Source: Acidobacteriaceae bacterium KBS 146 (GTDB taxonomy: Bacteria > Acidobacteriota > Terriglobia > Terriglobales > Acidobacteriaceae). From it: 64,000 nt of DNA. Positions 53,438 to 62,484 of this stretch are shown here, one piece after another (the first letter of the stretch is position 1; every line of letters starts with the position of its first letter). The notes beneath the pieces are model-generated. The model did not search any database. It was not told the DNA's origin and saw only the letters and a program-made list of their open reading frames with translations. The position numbers and the translations under genes are program-made. The DNA lies in the NCBI GenBank assembly GCA_000688615.1, contig JHVA01000001.1, positions 3,410,001-3,474,000 of the forward strand, read 5' to 3'.

Positions 53438-54040
53438 TTACTTGTCCGTTCCGTTTGCTCTTTCGACAACCGGAGTTACGGCCAGGTCGATCTGCATGAC
53501 CTTCTTCGAGGATAGGTCGTCGGAGCTGAAGATGACCTTGTGACCGCCGATCGGAATCTCGACGTCGCCTTGCCAGCGGTTCTGGTGAACTGCCCTGGGT
53601 TGCGATTCAGAGCCGGCCGTGGCATCGAAGCTGCTGATCTCAGACGAGACTCCCATGGCCAGACGGTTTCCTTTCACAATTCGCGCCCGGTTCACATCGA
53701 AGTTTGCCCCCATATCTATATAGGTAAAGGAGCCTGCACCTCCAGTCTGCACCGGAACCTTCGCGCCAGCCCGGATGCTGCTCATCCCTGCTCCTTTTGG
53801 GGAGTTGGCGAGAACCATCGTGTCGAAGCGGCGCGAGTTCAGGATTTTTCCATTCCCGTCCAGCTCCTGCACCGTGAAGGTCAGCTGCAAGCTTCTCTCC
53901 TCCTGAGGAAGTTCTGCAACGGCGGTCTGGTCCGTTGAAGGCGGGGTCTCAGAAGCTTTTTTTTCCGCCTGCTGACCGTAGCAGAACGCAGTGGCGGTGA
54001 GGGCAGCGCCTATCAGGGCTCTTCGCATCATCTTTTTCAT
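53438..54040 (-). CDS. Secreted protein of unknown function, third gene of the sigma operon
   Basis: 200 residues with a signal peptide (RALIGAALTATAFCYG). The rest is beta-rich, including SLQLTFTVQELDGNGKILNSRRF and YIDMGANFDVNRARIV. I do not recognise the family. It follows the sigma factor and anti-sigma-like genes on the same strand with a short gap, which suggests a periplasmic sensor or output of that system. Confidence 0.7.
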   Translation of the reverse strand: MKKMMRRALIGAALTATAFCYGQQAEKKASETPPSTDQTAVAELPQEERSLQLTFTVQELDGNGKILNSRRFDTMVLANSPKGAGMSSIRAGAKVPVQTGGAGSFTYIDMGANFDVNRARIVKGNRLAMGVSSEISSFDATAGSESQPRAVHQNRWQGDVEIPIGGHKVIFSSDDLSSKKVMQIDLAVTPVVERANGTDK

Positions 54041-54067
54041 ATCTTTTCTCCGTTGATACTTTGTTGG

Positions 54068-54610
54068 CTAGAGCGGCTGAATCTCAATGGCGCTTATCTG
54101 CAGGGGGCGTTGCTGCTCAGCCTTGAGTTCCTGAAGAGCCTGAAGTGTTTGAGGGGACTTTGCGAGTAAGCCGTCGTCTTTCTGGATCACTGCGGGAAAC
54201 GTGTCCAGCTTGGGCATCTGCTGTGTTCTTGTGGCGAGCTGCGGGCGAACTTGTATGTCCGCTCTCGGTTGCGGCGCAATGCGGTTCGCGGGAGGCAGCC
54301 TTCCAGGCTTTTTGGTGGCCATCTCCACATGGCTGGAGTCGTTCGCTTTGGGCCGGGACGCGACCGGTGCTGCCGCAGTTGCAATTTCGGGGGCTGTGGG
54401 CGACGGTTCCGGACGCGGCTGGATGATCAGAGCGAAGCAAGCTGCGAGGCAGGCCGCGCTGAGGCCGAGGCCCAGCTGCCGGCGTCTGCTCCGTATCTGC
54501 TGGTCATGCACACGGGAGAGAGTCCGCTGTTCCATTCCGAGAGGAAGCTTGGGTTGTGCCTGGTCCTTCAATACGGCATCGAGTAGCCTGTCAAACTCCG
54601 AGGGGTTCAT
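54068..54610 (-). CDS. Anti-sigma-like single-pass membrane protein
   Basis: 180 residues: a soluble N-terminus of about 42, one helix (LGLGLSAACLAACFALII) and a Pro/Ala-rich periplasmic tail ending in a helix (LQALQELKAEQQRPLQ). The start overlaps the sigma factor stop by 4 bp. The topology fits an anti-sigma factor, but no zinc-binding HxxxCxxC is present, so that role is inferred from position. Confidence 0.7.
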   Translation of the reverse strand: MNPSEFDRLLDAVLKDQAQPKLPLGMEQRTLSRVHDQQIRSRRRQLGLGLSAACLAACFALIIQPRPEPSPTAPEIATAAAPVASRPKANDSSHVEMATKKPGRLPPANRIAPQPRADIQVRPQLATRTQQMPKLDTFPAVIQKDDGLLAKSPQTLQALQELKAEQQRPLQISAIEIQPL

Positions 54611-55167
54611 CGCCGTACCTCCTGCATGGCTTCGAATCTTTTCTTCAGTTCGGTTTTTGCGCGCATGATGCGTGTCCGCACGGTTGCTTCGGGAATGCCC
54701 ATGATCTCGGCGACCTCTCGCGAGGTCATCTCCTCGATGGCGGAGAGAACGAGCGGCTGTCGCAGCTCTTCCGGCAGGGCATTGAGCATCTGGCGCAGAA
54801 GCTCACGTTGTTCTCCCCCGGCCGCACACTGCTCAGGAGTTGCGAGAGCTGAGGTGAGTTCGATCGCTTCGGCATCCTCAGCTTGCGGTTGGCACGGGAG
54901 TCGATCGAGCGCGAGGCGCCATACGGTCTGCCCAAGGAATGCCTGCTCATTGTCGATTCGTCGCCACGCCTGGCCGCGATAGAGTTTGAGGAATGCCTCC
55001 TGAACGGCGTCCTCAGCGTCATGCGAGTTGTGCAAGAGACTGTAGGCGACGCGGAACATCCGTCGTGCATTGCGGTGAACGAGCGCGGCAAACTCCCCTT
55101 CACGCTCCGTTGCCGTTTCGCGCGCGCTCCATTCTCCGGCTTTCTTCAAGACAATCGCCTCGTGCAC
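54607..55167 (-). CDS. ECF-family RNA polymerase sigma factor
   Basis: 186 residues. Region 2 is seen in FAALVHRNARRMFRVAYSLL, DAEDAVQEAFLKLYRG and AFLGQTVWRLALDR. Region 4 is in LRQPLVLSAIEEMTSREVAEIMGIPEATVRTRIMRAKTELKKR. It guides RNA polymerase to a stress regulon. Coupled with the anti-sigma-like gene at 54068 by a 4-bp overlap. Confidence 0.93.
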   Translation of the reverse strand: MHEAIVLKKAGEWSARETATEREGEFAALVHRNARRMFRVAYSLLHNSHDAEDAVQEAFLKLYRGQAWRRIDNEQAFLGQTVWRLALDRLPCQPQAEDAEAIELTSALATPEQCAAGGEQRELLRQMLNALPEELRQPLVLSAIEEMTSREVAEIMGIPEATVRTRIMRAKTELKKRFEAMQEVRR

Positions 55168-55370
55168 ATCGACCTCGGGACTGCGGATCTATTCACTATG
55201 ACCGGGATTCGTGGAGAGCTGTTTCATTTTATTTTTGGCCCTTGAGAGGAGGGTTTTATGCGGTCCGTCTCCGTGTCCTTGTGTAGTGAATGAGATCGGA
55301 GCCGCATCGCAGATTGGAGGGCTCCGCACGACAGGACACTTTGTCGGTGCTGGGTTAGGAAGGTTGCGAG

Positions 55371-55425
55371 GTTGAGGCATCCTCGAAAAATACGGGGATG
55401 CTTCGCTGAGCTCAGAATGACACCG
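55371..55425. repeat. Divergent dispersed repeat, copy 6
   Basis: AGGCATCCTCGAAAAATACG, then GGATGCTTCGCTGAGCTCAG and AATGACACC, a weaker member of the family at 38948. It sits in the 334-bp gap between the sigma factor and ggt genes; the rest of the gap holds the direct repeat at 55432. Confidence 0.5.
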
Positions 55426-55431
55426 TCGAGA

Positions 55432-55461
55432 ATGTCTCGTATATGACGATGTCTCGTATAT
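55432..55461. repeat. Pair of 13-bp direct repeats upstream of ggt
   Basis: ATGTCTCGTATAT occurs at 55432-55444 and again at 55449-55461, a 17-bp step. This is close to two turns of DNA for tandem protein binding. About 40 bp upstream of the ggt start. Confidence 0.5.
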
Positions 55462-55501
55462 TCTGCTGATAATCAAACCCTGTTCAGCGGAGTTGCAGCG
55501 A

Positions 55502-57301
55502 ATGCCAAGGAACCTGCTTGCGGCCTTGAAGTCTACGTGTTTTGTCACACGCGCCTCTGCTGTACTGGTGCCTGCACTTTTGATGTCAACCTCGATGGAG
55601 GCGCAGCAGGCGGGAGTCGAGCCGACGCGGGCCTCGCATGCGATGGTCGTGACGATTCATCACGATGCTTCGGATGCTGGTGTGGAGGTCCTGAAGCAGG
55701 GCGGCAATGCTGTGGATGCAGCTGTTGCGGTTGGGTTCGCGCTGGCTGTGGTTTATCCAGCTGCGGGAAATCTTGGCGGCGGCGGGTTCATGCTGATCCG
55801 CGACCGTCATGGCAAGACCCATTTTCTGGACTATCGCGAGAAGGCTCCGGCGGCGGCATCGCGCGACATGTATCTGGATGAGCATGGCAATGTAATTCCC
55901 GGAATGTCCCTGGTCGGCTATAAGGCCTCGGGGGTTCCGGGATCGGTTGCGGGACTGACCTACGCGCAGAAGCACTATGGCAAGCTGACGCTGGCGCAGG
56001 ATATGGCTCCAGCGATTCGTCTTGCCAGCGAAGGGTTTGTGCTTACGGCTCAGGAGGCGCGTGCTCTTCAGAGCAAGAATCTGACCCGCTTTGCTGTTTC
56101 GACGCGGATCTTCCAGCGAGACGGCAACTTCTATCAGGCGGGGGAGACGCTACGACAGCCGGAGCTGGCTGAGACATTGAAGCGTATCGCAAAGGACCCC
56201 GGCGATTTCTACAAGGGGGCCATGGCGCAGCAGATCGCGTCGTTCGAAAAAGCGGGCGGTGGTCTGATCACTGCCGACGACCTGGCAAAGTACGAGGTGA
56301 AGGAACGCAAGCCGATCCGAGGGAAGTATCGCGGCTATGACATCGTTACCGCACCGCCTCCGTCTTCGGGCGGAATTGTGCTGGTCGAAATCCTGAATAT
56401 TCTGTCGGGCTTCGATCTTCCAAAACTGGGTGCAGACCGCAGCGCGAGTCAGGTCCACATCATCACGGAAGCTTTTCGGCGGGCTTATATGGATCGCGGT
56501 GATTACCTGGGAGATCCTGATTTCAACCAGCTGCCCCTGAAGCAGATGGCAAACCTGAAGTATGCAGCGGCGTGGCGCAGCTCGATCGAGCCGGCAAAAC
56601 CAACCCCGTCGGCTTCGCTGGTGCGTCCGGCGGGGTTTATGCCGCCTCCACCTCAGGCGGCGCCGGTGAAGGAGTCGACCCAGACGACTCACTTCTCCGT
56701 GGTGGACGCCGAGGGCAATGCAGTCTCGAGCACCTACACGCTGAACGGCGGCTTTGGCTCCGGGGTTACGGTTGAGGGGCTGGGCTTCCTGATGAATAAC
56801 GAGATGGATGACTTCACCTCGAAGGTCGGGGTGCCGAATGTCTATGGGCTGATCCAAAGCTCTGCGAATTCGATCGCGCCCGGCAAACGTCCGCTCTCGG
56901 CGATGACGCCGACTATCATCACCACGCATGGCCACTGGTATCGGCATGGCAAGCTGGCGTACGTGATGGGGACACCGGGTGGATCGACCATCATCACCAC
57001 GGTTGCCAATGACGTTATCAGCGCGATCGACAACGGGCTGAACATCCAGCAAGTAGCGGATGCTCCGCGCTTTCATCATCAGTATCTCCCTGACCGTCTC
57101 GATCTGGAGAAGAAGTTCTCTATCCCGGTGGCAGATCAGCTGAAGACGATGGGATACACCATTAACCGTTTGGCAGTTGCCGATGAGAAGAATCCAGGCG
57201 TCTGGGGGGACAGCGAACTGATTGCTGTTGATCCAAAGACCGGGGAGTTGCTTGGAGGGCACGATTCGCGGCGAGATTACGGCAAAGCGGCGGGTTACTG
57301 A
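55502..57301 (+). CDS. ggt: Gamma-glutamyltransferase
   Basis: About 599 residues from the ATG at 55502; the signal peptide covers LLAALKSTCFVTRASAVLVPALLMSTSMEA. The large-subunit part holds GGNAVDAAVAVGFALAVVYP and GNLGGGGFMLIRD. The self-cleavage point is in STQTTHFSVVDAEGNAVSST with nucleophile Thr395. The small subunit keeps MNNEMDDF and GKRPLSAMTPTI. It splits glutathione and other gamma-glutamyl compounds in the periplasm. It is followed by an exported carbonic anhydrase. Confidence 0.95.
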   Translation: MPRNLLAALKSTCFVTRASAVLVPALLMSTSMEAQQAGVEPTRASHAMVVTIHHDASDAGVEVLKQGGNAVDAAVAVGFALAVVYPAAGNLGGGGFMLIRDRHGKTHFLDYREKAPAAASRDMYLDEHGNVIPGMSLVGYKASGVPGSVAGLTYAQKHYGKLTLAQDMAPAIRLASEGFVLTAQEARALQSKNLTRFAVSTRIFQRDGNFYQAGETLRQPELAETLKRIAKDPGDFYKGAMAQQIASFEKAGGGLITADDLAKYEVKERKPIRGKYRGYDIVTAPPPSSGGIVLVEILNILSGFDLPKLGADRSASQVHIITEAFRRAYMDRGDYLGDPDFNQLPLKQMANLKYAAAWRSSIEPAKPTPSASLVRPAGFMPPPPQAAPVKESTQTTHFSVVDAEGNAVSSTYTLNGGFGSGVTVEGLGFLMNNEMDDFTSKVGVPNVYGLIQSSANSIAPGKRPLSAMTPTIITTHGHWYRHGKLAYVMGTPGGSTIITTVANDVISAIDNGLNIQQVADAPRFHHQYLPDRLDLEKKFSIPVADQLKTMGYTINRLAVADEKNPGVWGDSELIAVDPKTGELLGGHDSRRDYGKAAGY

Positions 57302-57394
57302 GGGCTGAACAAAAAAGATCGTTTTAGGGCTGGCACTTTCCGCCGTCGGGGGTATGCTCAAGGCAAAGTTGTGAGTCAAAAGGAGAGCTTTACT

Positions 57395-58099
57395 ATGGGG
57401 ATTCCATCACGTCGCCGTTTTCTGTTCTCTGGCGGCGCGGCGCTTGTCGCTCCATCGTTCGCGAGTCTTGTTGCGCAAACCGGTTCTCACGCAACATCAG
57501 ACCGCAGCCCGGATGCCGTTCTCCATCGCCTGATAGAAGGCAATCGTCACTTTGTCGCGGGAAGCCTTACTCATCCCGGTCGTACGCCAAATGACTTTAA
57601 GGCCCTGTCACAGGGGCAAAACCCGATGGCGGCTATTCTGGGCTGCGCAGATTCCAGGGTTCCGCCCGAGATCCTCTTTGATCAGGGAGTGGGCGATCTC
57701 TTCGTCATCCGTGTCGCAGGCAACTACGTGAATGGTGCAGGCGCATCGGTGAAAGGCTCGCTGGAATACGCTGTCGCGGAGTTGGGGGTAACACTGCTGA
57801 TGGTTCTCGGCCATAGCCAGTGCGGTGCCGTGAAGGCTGCGATTCAGCACCTCAACGATAAGGATGCTCTACCCGGGGCGATCAACGATCTGGTGAACAC
57901 GATCAAGCCTGCCGTTCTGGAGAGCAAGGATAAACCTGGGGACGCGCTCGAGAACGCCATCCGTGCCAACGTTAAGCGATCCGTGGAGCGTCTACAGACG
58001 CTGGAACCTGTCGTCGCGCCAGCGGTTCATGCGGGCAAGGTGAAGGTGGTTGGCGGCGTCTATGATCTTGCCAGCGGGAAGGTCCAGCTGCTCTCGTAA
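57395..58099 (+). CDS. Beta-carbonic anhydrase with Tat signal
   Basis: About 234 residues from the ATG at 57395, with AAAGGAGAGC before it. SRRRFLFSGGAALVAPSFASL is a Tat signal. Zinc ligands are Cys84 in GCADSRVPPE, His140 and Cys143 in LGHSQCGAVKAA, with the usual Asp-Arg pair (ADSR). It hydrates CO2 in the periplasm. A beta-class enzyme outside the cytoplasm is unusual, though Tat-routed ones are known. No partner gene is obvious. Confidence 0.92.
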   Translation: MGIPSRRRFLFSGGAALVAPSFASLVAQTGSHATSDRSPDAVLHRLIEGNRHFVAGSLTHPGRTPNDFKALSQGQNPMAAILGCADSRVPPEILFDQGVGDLFVIRVAGNYVNGAGASVKGSLEYAVAELGVTLLMVLGHSQCGAVKAAIQHLNDKDALPGAINDLVNTIKPAVLESKDKPGDALENAIRANVKRSVERLQTLEPVVAPAVHAGKVKVVGGVYDLASGKVQLLS

Positions 58100-58201
58100 G
58101 GGTGGGTTTGTCAGGAAGGGACAATCGTCCGAGGCGTCCTTCTGGATCTACTTGTATAGTTCTCTAGATATCGATCCCGTGTCCAAGGAGAGAACTGTCC
58201 C

Positions 58202-60247
58202 GTGAAGCGTATAGCCGCTTTTACCCTGCTTGGTGGTGTCCTGCTTATGCCTGACCTGTCACCCTCGCTTTCTGCTCAACCTGCTTTCGTCAATACGTTG
58301 ATGCCACAGCCAGCACATCTGAACGTCGGGTCGGGAGCCCTTGCGTGGAACACCACGGTGACGGTGGGCGTCCCTCACTTTCGCGATCAGCGTCTGGAGG
58401 GCGGTCTGGAGCGGACGCTCGAACAGATGGAGCGCAAGACGGGCGTTCCGCGTCAACGCGAGATCGGCAATAGCTCTACGGCGACTCTCGTAGTGGATGT
58501 CGACGGAGCTGGGGATGCCGTCCAGTCGTTCGAGGAAGATGAGTCTTACAGCCTGACGGTCTCCGCAACGGATGTAAAGCTGCACGCTGCCACGGTGGTG
58601 GGAGCTATGCGCGGACTGACCACGCTGACGCAGCTGGTCCAGACCGATGGCAAAGAGTTTTTTGTTCCTGCGGTGCAGATTGAAGACACGCCGCGGTTCC
58701 GCTGGCGGGGCCTGATGATCGATGCCGGGAGGCATTTTGAGCCGGTTGAGGTGATCAAACGGAATCTGGATGCGATGGCGGCGGTCAAGCTGAACGTCTT
58801 CCACTGGCACCTGACGGAAGATCAGGGCTTCCGCATTGAAAGCAAGCTTTATCCGCGGCTGACCGGTGTGGGATCGGATGGTCTCTACTACACCCAGGAT
58901 GAGGCGCGGGAGATCGTGGCGTACGCGCGGGCTCGCGGGATTCGTGTGGTGCCTGAGTTCGATATGCCGGGGCATACGCGGAGCTGGCTGGTGGGTTATC
59001 CGGAGCTTTCGAGCGATCCCGGACCGTACACGATCCGCCGCGAGTTTGGTGTGGAGCAGGTGGCGATGGACCCCACCAAGGAGAGCACCTACGAGTTCAT
59101 CGATGCCTTTATCGGTGAGATGGCGGCCATCTTTCCGGATGCTTATCTTCACCTCGGCGGAGATGAGACCCCGGGAACACAGTGGAAGAACAATCCTCGC
59201 GTGGTTGAGTTTATGCACTCGCATCACTTCACGAACACAGAGGAGTTGCAGACCTACTTCAGCCAGAGGGTGCTTGCGATTGCGAAGAAGCACGGCAAGC
59301 ACATGGTGGGCTGGGACGAGATTCTGAATCCGGCGCTGCCGACGGATGCGATCATTCACTCCTGGCGCGGTGCCAAATCGCTGTACGATGCGGCGCAACG
59401 CGGGTATCAGGGCATTCTGTCGCAGCCCTACTATCTCGACCATATGAAGTCGACTGAGGAGTACTACCTGGCCGATCCGCTGCCGGCGAATACGACTCTG
59501 ACCGCTGAGCAGGGCAAGCTTGTACTGGGCGGCGAAGCCTGCATGTGGGGTGAGCATGTGAATGAGCTCTCGATCGATTCGCGCATCTGGCCGAGGACGG
59601 CTGCGATCGCGGAGCGGTTCTGGTCGCCTGCCAGCACGCGTGACGTGGACGATATGTACCGTCGCCTTTGGGCGGAGTCCCTCCGGATAGAAGCCGTTGC
59701 CGGTACGACGCACCTTATGCACGAGGGCGCTGCACTGCGCGAGCTTGCGGGAACAGAGAATATCGATGCGCTGCGAGTCTTCTCGTCGTATCTGCAGCCG
59801 GTCCCGTTTGGCGAGCGGTATCGCGGCCAGCACACCTCGCAGCTTACGTCGCTGGATAATCTGATCGATGCGGTTCGGCCCGATCCGCCGTCGCGTCATG
59901 CGATGACGGTGTTGGTGCGGGATCTGTTGAAGCAGCCTGGCACGAACAATCCGGCTCGCGCGGAGCTGAACCGGATCTTCCAGAGCTGGATCAGCGCGGC
60001 GCCTGTGATTGAAGACCAGATGAACCACTCGCCTTTGCTCGCCGTGGCTCGTCCGCGCGTGGAACAGATGGCGAAGCTGGGACAGACCGGCCAGCAGGCC
60101 CTTGGTTATCTTGCGGGCAAGAAGAAAGCGCCTGCGGGTTGGCAAAAGAAAAATCTTGCCGAGATCGAAGCTGCAAGAAAATCGCAGGCGCTGGTGTTGT
60201 TTACGTTCATCGATCCGCTGGAGCAGATGGTCAAAGCCGTAAAGTAG
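58202..60247 (+). CDS. Beta-N-acetylhexosaminidase, glycoside hydrolase family 20
   Basis: 681 residues from the GTG at 58202 with AAGGAGAGAAC before it. The signal peptide (ITALFTLLGGVLL-type start) precedes the N-terminal GH20b domain. The TIM barrel has RGLMIDAGRHFEPVEVI and VFHWHLTEDQGFRIE, and the catalytic pair Asp321-Glu322 in HLGGDETPG. The C-terminal domain is longer than usual (about residues 520-680). It removes GlcNAc or GalNAc from chitin or glycans. It ends in a strong terminator. Confidence 0.94.
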   Translation: MKRIAAFTLLGGVLLMPDLSPSLSAQPAFVNTLMPQPAHLNVGSGALAWNTTVTVGVPHFRDQRLEGGLERTLEQMERKTGVPRQREIGNSSTATLVVDVDGAGDAVQSFEEDESYSLTVSATDVKLHAATVVGAMRGLTTLTQLVQTDGKEFFVPAVQIEDTPRFRWRGLMIDAGRHFEPVEVIKRNLDAMAAVKLNVFHWHLTEDQGFRIESKLYPRLTGVGSDGLYYTQDEAREIVAYARARGIRVVPEFDMPGHTRSWLVGYPELSSDPGPYTIRREFGVEQVAMDPTKESTYEFIDAFIGEMAAIFPDAYLHLGGDETPGTQWKNNPRVVEFMHSHHFTNTEELQTYFSQRVLAIAKKHGKHMVGWDEILNPALPTDAIIHSWRGAKSLYDAAQRGYQGILSQPYYLDHMKSTEEYYLADPLPANTTLTAEQGKLVLGGEACMWGEHVNELSIDSRIWPRTAAIAERFWSPASTRDVDDMYRRLWAESLRIEAVAGTTHLMHEGAALRELAGTENIDALRVFSSYLQPVPFGERYRGQHTSQLTSLDNLIDAVRPDPPSRHAMTVLVRDLLKQPGTNNPARAELNRIFQSWISAAPVIEDQMNHSPLLAVARPRVEQMAKLGQTGQQALGYLAGKKKAPAGWQKKNLAEIEAARKSQALVLFTFIDPLEQMVKAVK

Positions 60248-60257
60248 CTGGATGAGG

Positions 60258-60293
60258 AAGAGAGGCCGCACAAGAGATGCTGCCTCTCTTTTT
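60258..60293 (+). terminator. Intrinsic terminator after the GH20 gene
   Basis: AAGAGAGGC (60258-60266) pairs with GCCTCTCTT (60282-60290), then TTT. It is 11 bp after the stop. Confidence 0.8.
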
Positions 60294-61119
60294 AACGCAG
60301 AAAGTCGACGAGAAGGGGATTCACTTTATCGGGGTGGGTTGCCAGGAGGCCGTGAGGGGCACCCTCGATGATGGCGAGGCGGCTGCCTCGAATGGCGCGC
60401 TGGAGCGGGCGGGAGCTTCCTTCTAGAGGAATGGTGCGGTCGGCGCTGCCGTGGATGATCAACGTGGGGACATCGATCTTCGCGACGCACTGGCGAAAAT
60501 CTGCCCACCAGGTTTCCACGCACCTCAGGGTGGCGTGCGGCGATGCCATCGAAGCAATATTCCAGCTGTAACGGAGTTCCTCTTCGGTCAATCGTGATCC
60601 GAGCAACAGGTCAGCGTTGTACATCGTCTCGAAGAAGCTGGTCAGGAAGGTGAGGCGATCCTGCTTGATTGCAGCTTCAATCTTTGTGCGGACGTCGAGG
60701 CTCACGCCGCCGGGATTCTCCGGCGTCTGCAAGAGGTACGGAGGAATTCCGGCAATGAAGACGGCGCGGTCGACGTTCTGAGAGCCGTATCGGGAGATGT
60801 AGCGCGCTACCTCGCCGCATCCCATCGAAAACCCGACGAGCGAGGGCTGCTTGAGGTCGAGATGTTTGATTAGTTTGCGCAGGTCTTCGGCGAAGACATC
60901 GAAGTTGTATCCGGTGATGGTTTGAGAGGATCGGCCGAATCCTCGACGGTCGTAGACGATGACGCGATGTCCGCTGTCAATCAGCGGCGGGATCTGCTTC
61001 TCCCACGATCGTCCGCTGAGTGGAAAGCCGTGGATGAGGACGACGGGCTTGCCGACGCCGTGATCCTCAAAGTAGATATCGATGTTCCCTGCATCTCTGC
61101 CGACAGTAAGGTATGGCAT
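60292..61119 (-). CDS. Alpha/beta hydrolase (chloroperoxidase/esterase-like)
   Basis: About 275 residues from the ATG at 61119, which has AGGAG before it. PVVLIHGFPLSGRSWEKQIP is the oxyanion-hole start, FSMGCGEVARYISRYG the nucleophile elbow with Cys following the usual Ser-Met-Gly, IIHGSADRTIPLEGS the acid and APHGLLATHPDKVN the His. It resembles the cofactor-free haloperoxidase branch, which hydrolyses esters. The nucleophile is Ser within GFSMG. Confidence 0.88.
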   Translation of the reverse strand: MPYLTVGRDAGNIDIYFEDHGVGKPVVLIHGFPLSGRSWEKQIPPLIDSGHRVIVYDRRGFGRSSQTITGYNFDVFAEDLRKLIKHLDLKQPSLVGFSMGCGEVARYISRYGSQNVDRAVFIAGIPPYLLQTPENPGGVSLDVRTKIEAAIKQDRLTFLTSFFETMYNADLLLGSRLTEEELRYSWNIASMASPHATLRCVETWWADFRQCVAKIDVPTLIIHGSADRTIPLEGSSRPLQRAIRGSRLAIIEGAPHGLLATHPDKVNPLLVDFLR

Positions 61120-61209
61120 CCCGCTCTCCTCTGCGTTCGTCGTGCACCGCTTCACTACGAAAGACTGGAACAGCTACCAGAACAGATACAGCAAATAACA
61201 GCGGACTTG

Positions 61210-61683
61210 CTAAAGACCGAGGTCGCTCAGGCTGGGGTGGTCGTCCGGACGTCGTCCCAGCGGCCAATGATACAGCCGCTCGGCGGGTGTGATGGCAAGG
61301 TCGTTGATGCTTGCGTGGCGCACCCGCATCAGGCCGTTCTCTTCAAACTCCCAGTTCTCGTTGCCATAGCTGCGCCACCATTGTCCCGTGGCGTCGTGAG
61401 ACTCGTACGCGAATCGGACCGCGATTCGTGCGCCATCGAAGGACCATAGCTCCTTGATCAAGCGATATTCCTCTTCGCCAGCCCATTTGCGAGTGAGGAA
61501 GGTAACGATCTGGTCGCGGCCGTTGAGGAACTCGGAGCGATTTCGCCATCGGCTGTCAATGGTGTAGGCCAGCGAGACGCGCTGCGGATCGCGGGTGTTC
61601 CATGCGTCCTCTGCTGCACGCACTTTCTGGATTGCAGTTTCTCTTGTGAACGGAGGGAGGGGCGGCTTCGTGATGTTTTCCAT
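61210..61683 (-). CDS. DUF1348 (nuclear transport factor 2-like) protein
   Basis: 157 residues. [63 protein letters not shown] and [22 protein letters not shown] match the DUF1348 branch of the NTF2 fold. The cone-shaped pocket may bind a small hydrophobic substrate. No function is established. It precedes the SGNH gene at 61699 by 15 bp on the opposite reading order, and shares its strand. Confidence 0.88.
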   Translation of the reverse strand: MENITKPPLPPFTRETAIQKVRAAEDAWNTRDPQRVSLAYTIDSRWRNRSEFLNGRDQIVTFLTRKWAGEEEYRLIKELWSFDGARIAVRFAYESHDATGQWWRSYGNENWEFEENGLMRVRHASINDLAITPAERLYHWPLGRRPDDHPSLSDLGL

Positions 61684-61698
61684 GGGAGTTCTTTCCGA

Positions 61699-62454
61699 TC
61701 AGTGAGCCAGCGCTTCGGTGATGGCTTTTTCGGCCAGGGGAGACATGATCGCATATCCCTTGCTGGTGGGGTGCACGCCATCCTTTGCGAGATCGGGATC
61801 GAGTCCACCCTTCGCATTTGCCATGGCGGAGTAGTAATCCAGGTAGACGAGACCTTCGTGCTGCGAGAGGTCTTTCAGCTTCGCATTCATCTGCCGAATC
61901 TGCTCTGCGGGCAGCACGCCGGGGCGCCAGTTGTAATGATCCGCGGGAAGGATGGAGGAGACGATGACCTTGATGTTGTTCGCTTTTGCGATCGCAATCA
62001 TCGACTCGAAGTTGTCTTCGATCATCTCGGGGGTCGAGGGGCCGGTGTTGCCCGCGATATCGTTGGTGCCTGCCAGAATAACGACGGCTGCGGGCTTAAG
62101 GTGAACGACATCCTGCTGGAAGCGAACGAGCATCTGTGGGGTTGTTTGCCCACTGATGCCGCGGCCTACGTAAGGCTTGCCGGGGAAGAACTCGTCAGGG
62201 TGACGGGCCCAGGCATCGGTGATGGAGTCGCCATAAAAGACGATGCGCTTTTCGCCGGATGCTACGGCGGGGAGGGCCGTGTCGGCATCGCGATATCGGG
62301 AGAGCTGAGCCCAGTCGTCGAGCTTCTTCTGCATGGTCGCGATCTGCGTCGCCGGATCGGCGGCGGGGACCGCAGGAGGCGGGGTGGGCGTTTGGGCCCA
62401 AAGTCCCCCGGTCATGCAGGCGGCCAGTAGCAAAGCAGTTGTTCCTCGAACCAT
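61699..62454 (-). CDS. SGNH/GDSL hydrolase, exported
   Basis: 251 residues with a signal peptide (ALLLAACMTGGLWAQ). Blocks: IVFYGDSITDAW (Ser), GRGISGQTTPQ (Gly), VILAGTNDIAGN (Asn) and LAKDGVHPTSKGYA (Asp and His). All four are in the usual form, so it is probably an active esterase. It is a tandem paralogue of the next gene upstream (62485) and likely removes acyl groups from polysaccharides. Confidence 0.9.
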   Translation of the reverse strand: MVRGTTALLLAACMTGGLWAQTPTPPPAVPAADPATQIATMQKKLDDWAQLSRYRDADTALPAVASGEKRIVFYGDSITDAWARHPDEFFPGKPYVGRGISGQTTPQMLVRFQQDVVHLKPAAVVILAGTNDIAGNTGPSTPEMIEDNFESMIAIAKANNIKVIVSSILPADHYNWRPGVLPAEQIRQMNAKLKDLSQHEGLVYLDYYSAMANAKGGLDPDLAKDGVHPTSKGYAIMSPLAEKAITEALAH

Positions 62455-62484
62455 GTGTTGAATCCTTTCCCGTTTTTTCTGAGG

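Noticed and set aside
56150..57379. 409-codon minus-strand frame over ggt
   Set aside because: Antisense shadow of gamma-glutamyltransferase.
58259..60271. 670-codon minus-strand frame over the GH20 gene
   Set aside because: Arg/His-rich antisense translation; the GH20 gene on the other strand has complete catalytic motifs.
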